Assembly (NCBI RefSeq): GCF_002871795.1
Contig: NZ_PNHL01000006.1
Span: 74,058 to 138,057 of the forward strand
Source of the DNA: Brachybacterium sp. UMB0905
Lineage (GTDB): Bacteria; Actinomycetota; Actinomycetes; Actinomycetales; Dermabacteraceae
Direction of reading: 5' to 3'
DNA length: 64,000 nucleotides
Under the pieces are notes generated by a model. The model did not search any database, was not told the DNA's origin, and saw nothing but the letters and a program-made list of their open reading frames with translations. Made by a program: the position numbers and the translations under genes. Positions 59,937-64,000 of the stretch are shown here, one piece after another (position 1 is the first letter of the stretch; each line of letters opens with the position of its first letter).

Positions 59937-62096
59937 ATGACGGCTGTGATCCGGTCCCTCGCGGACTCCCTGCGACGGTTCGGCGACGATCGCCTCGAGG
60001 CGCTGCTCGTCGCCCGGCCGGACCTCGCCTCGCCGCCACCGCGGGGCGTGGGGCCGCTGGCCGCCCGCGCGGCCGGACCCACCTCGGCCCGACGGGCCCT
60101 GGACGCCCTCACCCTGCCGGAGCTGCATCTCATCGAGGCGCTCGCGGTGATCCCCGATGGCTCCTCCCCCGCGCAGTTGGCCGCCGCCGTCGGCGCCGGT
60201 CCCGAGGAGATCACCGGGGCGCTCGAGCGCGTGATCACCCTCGCACTGGTGTGGGGCGAGGATGAGCTGCACCTGATCCGGCCGCTGCGCGAGGGGCTGC
60301 GCACCCCGGCGGGGCTCGCCGCCCCGGATCCCGCCGATCCGGCCCCGGAAGAGGCCGCGCAGATCATCGAGCGCTCCCGCGAGGATCTCAGCTCCGTCCT
60401 GGAGACCCTCGCCTGGGGGCCTTCCGCGGTGGCGGGCAGCGGGAAGCTCGCCACCCAGCTCATCGCCCGCGGCATCGTGGTCGCCGGGGACGACGGTCAG
60501 CTGCGGATTCCCCGCCCTGTGCAGCTGGCGTTGCGCGGTGGCCGGGTCCACGCCGCCCACCATGCTCGTCGGCCCCTGCCGGAGGGAGAGGCACTCATCG
60601 AGACGGTGCCGGGGTCCCGCACTGCGCAGGCGGTCGAGCTGGCCTTCGAGGCGCTGCGTCTGGCCGCGACCGTGCGCTCCTTCGACGATGACCCGCCGGG
60701 GGTGCTGCGCCGCGGCGGCCTGCCGCAGCGGGATCTGCGGCGCCTCGCCGAGCGGGCGGGCACCCCCGTCTCGACGCTCGCCACAATCCTGCAGGCCGCC
60801 TGGCAGGCGGGGCTGATCGGCCATGACGGGCAGGAGTGGCATCCCACGCGCGACTGGGACGAGCATGCGCTGCTGCCCGCCGAGCAGCGCTGGGCGGAAC
60901 TGGTGCTGGCCTGGGCACGCGGCCACCATGTGGCTTCCCTCGCGGGCACCGCGGATCCGACGGGGGCGCCGCGGCCGCTGCTGTCGGATCAGACCCGCCG
61001 TGAAGGCGTGCGCACGCGCCGCGGCGCCCTGCTGCGCGCCCTGCAGACCACCCCGTCTCTCAGCGCGACCGAGGAGTCGCTCGCCCGCAGCCTCGCCTGG
61101 GCGTTCCCGCGGGTGCCCGCCGAGGTGATCCGGGAGGAGACCGCGGCGCTGCTGACCGAGGGCCGGGTGCTCGGCGTGATCGAGGACGGGGCCCTCACGG
61201 CGCTCGGGCAGGAGCTCGTGGCGGTGCTCGAGGAGCCCGCCCCGACGGCCCATGAGCGCCTCGCGGCGTGCCTGCTGCAGCTCGCACCGCCGCCGGTCAC
61301 CGAGGTGCTGCTGGATGCGGATCTCACCGCGGTGGTGCCGGGTCGGCCCGCCCCGGAGCTGCTGGTGCTGCTGGACTGGACGGAGGTCATCTCCCGCGGT
61401 GGTGCACTGACCCTGCGTTTTACCCCCGCCGCGGTGCGCCGCGCGATCGGTGAGGGTCGGGACGCCGATGCGCTGCTGGCCCTACTGGAGAAGGCCTCCC
61501 GCTCCCCCATCCCGCAGGCCCTGACATATCTGCTGCGCGATGAGCAGCGCCGTCACGGCCGGATTCGGGTGGGGCGCGCCTCCACCGTGCTGACGGCCGA
61601 GGCGGAGGTGCTGGATCTGCTGCAGGCATCCCCGGAGGCCACGGCCCTGCAGCTGCGACGCCTGGCCCCTACGGTCGCGGTCACTCTCACCGATCCGGGG
61701 TTCGCTCTGCAGGTGGCGCGGGAGGCGGGGCTCGCTCCGCAGGCCGTCGGGCCCGACGGCGCCCCCGCCCCCGAGGACCTCACGCATTCTCTGCGCGGCG
61801 GCCCGGTGGAACCGGACCTGGTCACCGTGGAGGGCCCGGAGCTGCGGATCCCGGCTGCGGAGGCGGTGGCCCGCATCCGTGCAGCCGATGCCGGTGAGCA
61901 GGAGAAGTCCCTCACCGACCGGCTGCTGGAGGCGATTGCGGAGGGCCGCGAGCTGCGCCTGGGCGTGGTGGATGGTCGCGGCGGCATCGAGACGCACCAG
62001 GTGGTGCCGCTGTCCCTGGAGGGCGGACGGCTGCGAGCCCGGCAGGCCGATGGCACGGAGCTGAGCGTCCTGGTGCATCGCGTGACTCTGGGATGA
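59937..62096 (+). CDS. Helicase-associated (XPB/Ssl2 N-terminal-like) domain protein
   Basis: A 719-residue soluble protein without helicase motors: no Walker A or DEAD box is present. The C-terminal part (about 435-625) resembles the XPB N-terminal DNA-binding module, with TEVLLDADLTAVVPGRPAPE, LTLRFTPAAVRRAIGEGRDA and the helical KASRSPIPQALTYLLRDEQR. The first 400 residues are winged-helix-rich. Similar 700-850-residue proteins are widespread in actinobacteria and are annotated as helicase-associated; some are encoded beside XPB-type helicases. No helicase gene is visible here, and the role is unknown. ATG 59937 is chosen over 59922. Confidence 0.8.
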   Translation: MTAVIRSLADSLRRFGDDRLEALLVARPDLASPPPRGVGPLAARAAGPTSARRALDALTLPELHLIEALAVIPDGSSPAQLAAAVGAGPEEITGALERVITLALVWGEDELHLIRPLREGLRTPAGLAAPDPADPAPEEAAQIIERSREDLSSVLETLAWGPSAVAGSGKLATQLIARGIVVAGDDGQLRIPRPVQLALRGGRVHAAHHARRPLPEGEALIETVPGSRTAQAVELAFEALRLAATVRSFDDDPPGVLRRGGLPQRDLRRLAERAGTPVSTLATILQAAWQAGLIGHDGQEWHPTRDWDEHALLPAEQRWAELVLAWARGHHVASLAGTADPTGAPRPLLSDQTRREGVRTRRGALLRALQTTPSLSATEESLARSLAWAFPRVPAEVIREETAALLTEGRVLGVIEDGALTALGQELVAVLEEPAPTAHERLAACLLQLAPPPVTEVLLDADLTAVVPGRPAPELLVLLDWTEVISRGGALTLRFTPAAVRRAIGEGRDADALLALLEKASRSPIPQALTYLLRDEQRRHGRIRVGRASTVLTAEAEVLDLLQASPEATALQLRRLAPTVAVTLTDPGFALQVAREAGLAPQAVGPDGAPAPEDLTHSLRGGPVEPDLVTVEGPELRIPAAEAVARIRAADAGEQEKSLTDRLLEAIAEGRELRLGVVDGRGGIETHQVVPLSLEGGRLRARQADGTELSVLVHRVTLG

Positions 62097-62099
62097 ACG

Positions 62100-62124
62100 C
62101 GCTGAGTGGCCCCTTTGCTCAGCG
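62100..62124. terminator. Weak hairpin after the helicase-associated gene
   Basis: CGCTGAG (62100-62106) pairs with CTCAGCG (62118-62124) around an 11-base loop, four bases after the stop. The right arm overlaps the -35 region of the next gene. Confidence 0.4.
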
Positions 62125-62145
62125 CAGCGAATTTCGGGCTACAAT
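62115..62145 (+). promoter_or_regulatory. Promoter (TTGCTC, 19 bases, TACAAT) of the small membrane protein gene
   Basis: -35 TTGCTC at 62115-62120 and -10 TACAAT at 62140-62145. The predicted start of transcription is near 62152, leaving a leader of about 95 bases. Confidence 0.55.
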
Positions 62146-62153
62146 TTCAGCCG

Positions 62154-62216
62154 CCAGGAACGGTCACTGAACGCTCCGTCCTGGACGAACGCCGTCGGCA
62201 TCCGCGCCGGCGGATG
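62154..62216 (+). ncRNA. Structured 5' leader of the small membrane protein gene
   Basis: Hairpin 1: CCAGGA(A)CGG (62154-62163) pairs with CCGTCCTGG (62176-62184), leaving one bulged A. Hairpin 2: CATCCGC (62199-62205) pairs with GCGGATG (62210-62216) around GCCG. The ribosome binding site is about 20 bases further on. It may be a cis-acting regulatory leader of unknown class. It matches no riboswitch motif that I know. Confidence 0.35.
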
Positions 62217-62246
62217 ATCTGACCACAGGACCACGAGGGGAAGACC

Positions 62247-62516
62247 ATGACTGTTCCGAACTCCGGCTTCGACGTCGAAGCCATCAAGAAGAATGCGCTC
62301 ATTGCGACGATCGTCGGCTTCCTCTGCGGCGGCGCGATCCCGGGTGTGCTTGGCCTGCTCGGCTACCTGAAGGCCGATACCGAGCCGGAGACCGCCAAGA
62401 AGTTCACCAAGTGGGCCTGGATCGCCTTCGCGATCATGTGGGTCCTCACGATCCTCGGCATCATTCTGTACGTCGTGTTCGTCGGCGTGCTGATCGGCAC
62501 GACGACCACCTACTGA
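62247..62516 (+). CDS. Small two-helix membrane protein, function unknown
   Basis: An 89-residue protein. It has a soluble start (TVPNSGFDVEAIKKN), a helix at about 17-40 (ATIVGFLCGGAIPGVLGLLG), a charged loop (KADTEPETAKKFTKW) and a second helix at about 56-85. The two-helix, short-loop layout resembles small DUF4190-like or dispanin-like membrane proteins. AGGGGA is at a normal distance from the ATG. Unlike many genes here it has a long structured leader and a near-consensus promoter, which suggests strong or regulated expression. Confidence 0.7.
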   Translation: MTVPNSGFDVEAIKKNALIATIVGFLCGGAIPGVLGLLGYLKADTEPETAKKFTKWAWIAFAIMWVLTILGIILYVVFVGVLIGTTTTY

Positions 62517-62544
62517 TCCACCCCTGCGCACAGCACCGCAGCGC

Positions 62545-62576
62545 GAAGGCCCCGGACCTCCTGGTCCGGGGCCTTC
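62545..62576. terminator. Bidirectional terminator, perfect 14-bp stem, between the small membrane gene and gnd
   Basis: GAAGGCCCCGGACC (62545-62558) and its exact complement (62563-62576) flank a TCCT loop. It lies 28 bases past one stop and 12 bases past the other. Confidence 0.9.
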
Positions 62577-62588
62577 TGCGTGGGGTGA

Positions 62589-64000
62589 TCAGCTCTCGGT
62601 CGAGGCGGCCTGGGTCTCCTCCCCGGCCTCCCGATCCACGGCGCCGTGGGTCACGCCGCTCTTATCGGCGTCGGCGTCGGTGCGCACCTCGGTGCGGTCC
62701 CCGGTCCACTCCACGTGGTAGCTGCCGTCGCGGTCCACGCGCTTGTAGGTGTGGGCACCGAAGAAGTCACGCTGCGCCTGGACCAGGGCGGCGGGCAGAC
62801 GCTCAGCCCGGATCGCGTCGTAGTACGCGAGGGTGGAGGCGAACACCGGGGCGGGGAACCCGGCGCGAGCGGCGTAGGCCACCACGCGGCGCCACGCGGG
62901 GATGCACGCGGAGATCTCGCGGGTGAAGTACTCATCGGCCAGCAGCAGCGGCAGCTCGGTGTTGCGCTCGTAGGCCTCGGTGATGCGGTCCAGGAACTTC
63001 GCCCGGATGATGCAGCCGCCGCGCCAGATCTTCGCCATGTCCCCCAGGGTGATGTCCCAGTCGTACTCCCGGGCGCCCTTGGCGATCTCCTCGAAGCCCT
63101 GCGAGTAGGAGACCAGCTTCGCGGCGTACAGCGCCTTCTGCAGGTCGTCGATGAACTGCTCGCGGTCCTCGACGGGCACGTCCTCGGCGTGACCGGGCAG
63201 GACCTCGCGGCCGGCGGCGCGCTCCTGGGCGGCACCGGAGGTGGAGCGGGCGAAGGTGGCCTCGGCGATGCCGGTCACCGGAACCCCCAGGTCCAGGGCG
63301 GTCTGCACAGTCCAGGCGCCGGTGCCCTTCTGGGCGGCCTGGTCCAGGATCACGTCCACCAGCGGATGGCCGGTGGACTCATCGACGTGGGCGAGCACCT
63401 CACCGGTGATCTCGATGAGGAAGGACTCCAGGTCCCCGCGGTTCCACTCCTCGAAGACCTTGCCGATCTCGGCGGCCTCCATGTTCAGCGCCTTGCGCAT
63501 GAGGTCGTAGGCCTCGGAGATCACCTGCATGTCGGCGTATTCGATGCCGTTGTGCACCATCTTCACGAAGTGCCCGGCCCCGTCGGCTCCCACATGGGTG
63601 CAGCACGGCTCGCCGTTGACGTGCGCGGAGATCTTCTCGAACATGGGGCCCAGGCGGTCGTAGGACTCCTTCGTGCCGCCGGGCATGATCGAGGGGCCGT
63701 TCAGGGCTCCCTCCTCACCGCCGGAGACACCGGTGCCCACGAAGTGCAGGCCCTTCTCCTTGAGCGCGGCCTCCCGCCGACGGGTGTCGGTGAACAGCGC
63801 GTTGCCGGCGTCGACGATGATGTCGCCGGTCTCCATGTGGGAGGCGAGCTCGTCGATCACGGCGTCGGTCGCGGCACCGGCCTTGACCATGATGATCGCC
63901 ACGCGAGGCTTCTGCAGGGAGGCCACGAAGTCGGCGATCGACTCGGACGGGAAGAACTCGCCCTCGGAGCCGTAGGTGTCGATGACGTGCTCGGTCTTGC
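62589..64000 (-). CDS. gnd: 6-phosphogluconate dehydrogenase (decarboxylating), N-terminus beyond window
   Basis: Oxidative pentose-phosphate enzyme converting 6-phosphogluconate to ribulose 5-phosphate with NADP+. The window holds 470 codons, which miss roughly the first 30 residues, including the Rossmann GxGxxG. Visible motifs are VGTGVSGGEEGA, the catalytic GAGHFVKMVHNGIEY, QKGTGAWTV and the C-terminal IWRGGCIIRAKFL. The tail past the normal end is acidic and Thr/Ala-rich, about 30 residues long, and unusual. The gene is convergent with a small membrane protein gene and ends at the shared terminator. Confidence 0.96.
   Translation of the reverse strand, partial: KTEHVIDTYGSEGEFFPSESIADFVASLQKPRVAIIMVKAGAATDAVIDELASHMETGDIIVDAGNALFTDTRRREAALKEKGLHFVGTGVSGGEEGALNGPSIMPGGTKESYDRLGPMFEKISAHVNGEPCCTHVGADGAGHFVKMVHNGIEYADMQVISEAYDLMRKALNMEAAEIGKVFEEWNRGDLESFLIEITGEVLAHVDESTGHPLVDVILDQAAQKGTGAWTVQTALDLGVPVTGIAEATFARSTSGAAQERAAGREVLPGHAEDVPVEDREQFIDDLQKALYAAKLVSYSQGFEEIAKGAREYDWDITLGDMAKIWRGGCIIRAKFLDRITEAYERNTELPLLLADEYFTREISACIPAWRRVVAYAARAGFPAPVFASTLAYYDAIRAERLPAALVQAQRDFFGAHTYKRVDRDGSYHVEWTGDRTEVRTDADADKSGVTHGAVDREAGEETQAASTES

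Noticed and set aside
58671..61253. An 860-codon minus-strand frame across the serine hydrolase, tRNA and helicase-associated genes
   Set aside because: It runs through a tRNA gene and both well-supported plus-strand genes, so it cannot be a real protein gene.

Overview
This 64 kb window is a GC-rich (around 70%) stretch of actinobacterial chromosome. GuaB3, a CIRCE-controlled groESL, SURF1, DUF3817, a MoxR/DUF58/DUF4129 operon and many apparently leaderless genes point to Micrococcales, plausibly Brachybacterium or another member of Dermabacteraceae. The family is inferred from protein style only, so treat it as moderate to low confidence. The content is mostly housekeeping. I see no insertion sequence, prophage, CRISPR array, replication origin or rRNA.

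Layout. 1-3.4 kb: the 5' part of a HerA-like ATPase (cut by the window edge), two acyltransferase-type genes and a remnant of an MFS transporter. 3.4-6.3 kb (minus): SURF1, DUF3817 and guaA, tightly packed. 6.5-9.9 kb (plus): pta-ackA. 10-14 kb: two membrane-anchored hypotheticals, guaB3, another membrane protein and a DEDD exonuclease. 14-19 kb (minus): glycogen phosphorylase, a membrane protein and guaB, separated by long inverted repeats. 18.9-22.7 kb (minus): a coupled operon of a PH-like membrane protein, an RluA-type pseudouridine synthase, a membrane protein and a ThrE-type exporter. 22.8-24.9 kb: groES-groEL with CIRCE. 24.9-31.4 kb: a phosphoesterase and a molybdenum-cofactor cluster (moeA-moaC-mogA-moaE on minus, moaA-moaD on plus, moeB-rhodanese on minus). 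31.5-37.4 kb (minus): a peptide ABC transporter with its two ATPases fused. 37.9-39.1 kb: a second moeA. 39.2-44.7 kb (plus): a THUMP-like methyltransferase followed by DUF4129, MoxR and DUF58 genes. 44.7-48.1 kb (plus): msrA, a sialidase-family protein and a DUF2079 membrane protein. 48.1-52.3 kb (minus): a DUF4287/START-like protein, prolyl oligopeptidase and an alpha/beta-hydrolase-fold protein without its serine. 52.3-57.2 kb: a GH3 lipoprotein, a ThiD-like kinase, two tandem membrane-anchored paralogs and a BI-1 family protein. 57.3-62.1 kb: a YggS-type protein, a PadR regulator divergent from a serine hydrolase, tRNA-Leu(UAA) and a helicase-associated-domain protein. 62.2-64 kb: a small membrane protein with a structured leader, and gnd (cut by the window edge).

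How the parts connect. GuaA, GuaB and GuaB3 cover the IMP-to-GMP branch. Pta and AckA, glycogen phosphorylase and Gnd cover central carbon metabolism. The Moco genes run from GTP to molybdopterin and metal insertion, lacking only a recognisable MobA. Many genes share one layout: a TAnnnT-like -10 hexamer, 6 or 7 bases, then ATG or GTG, which predicts leaderless mRNAs. The least expected items are a 26-bp stem at 14.1 kb, tandem palindromes at 17.3 kb, the serine-less hydrolase fold coupled to prolyl oligopeptidase, a UAA tRNA with a short variable arm, and a duplicated 20-bp promoter unit at 39.15 kb.
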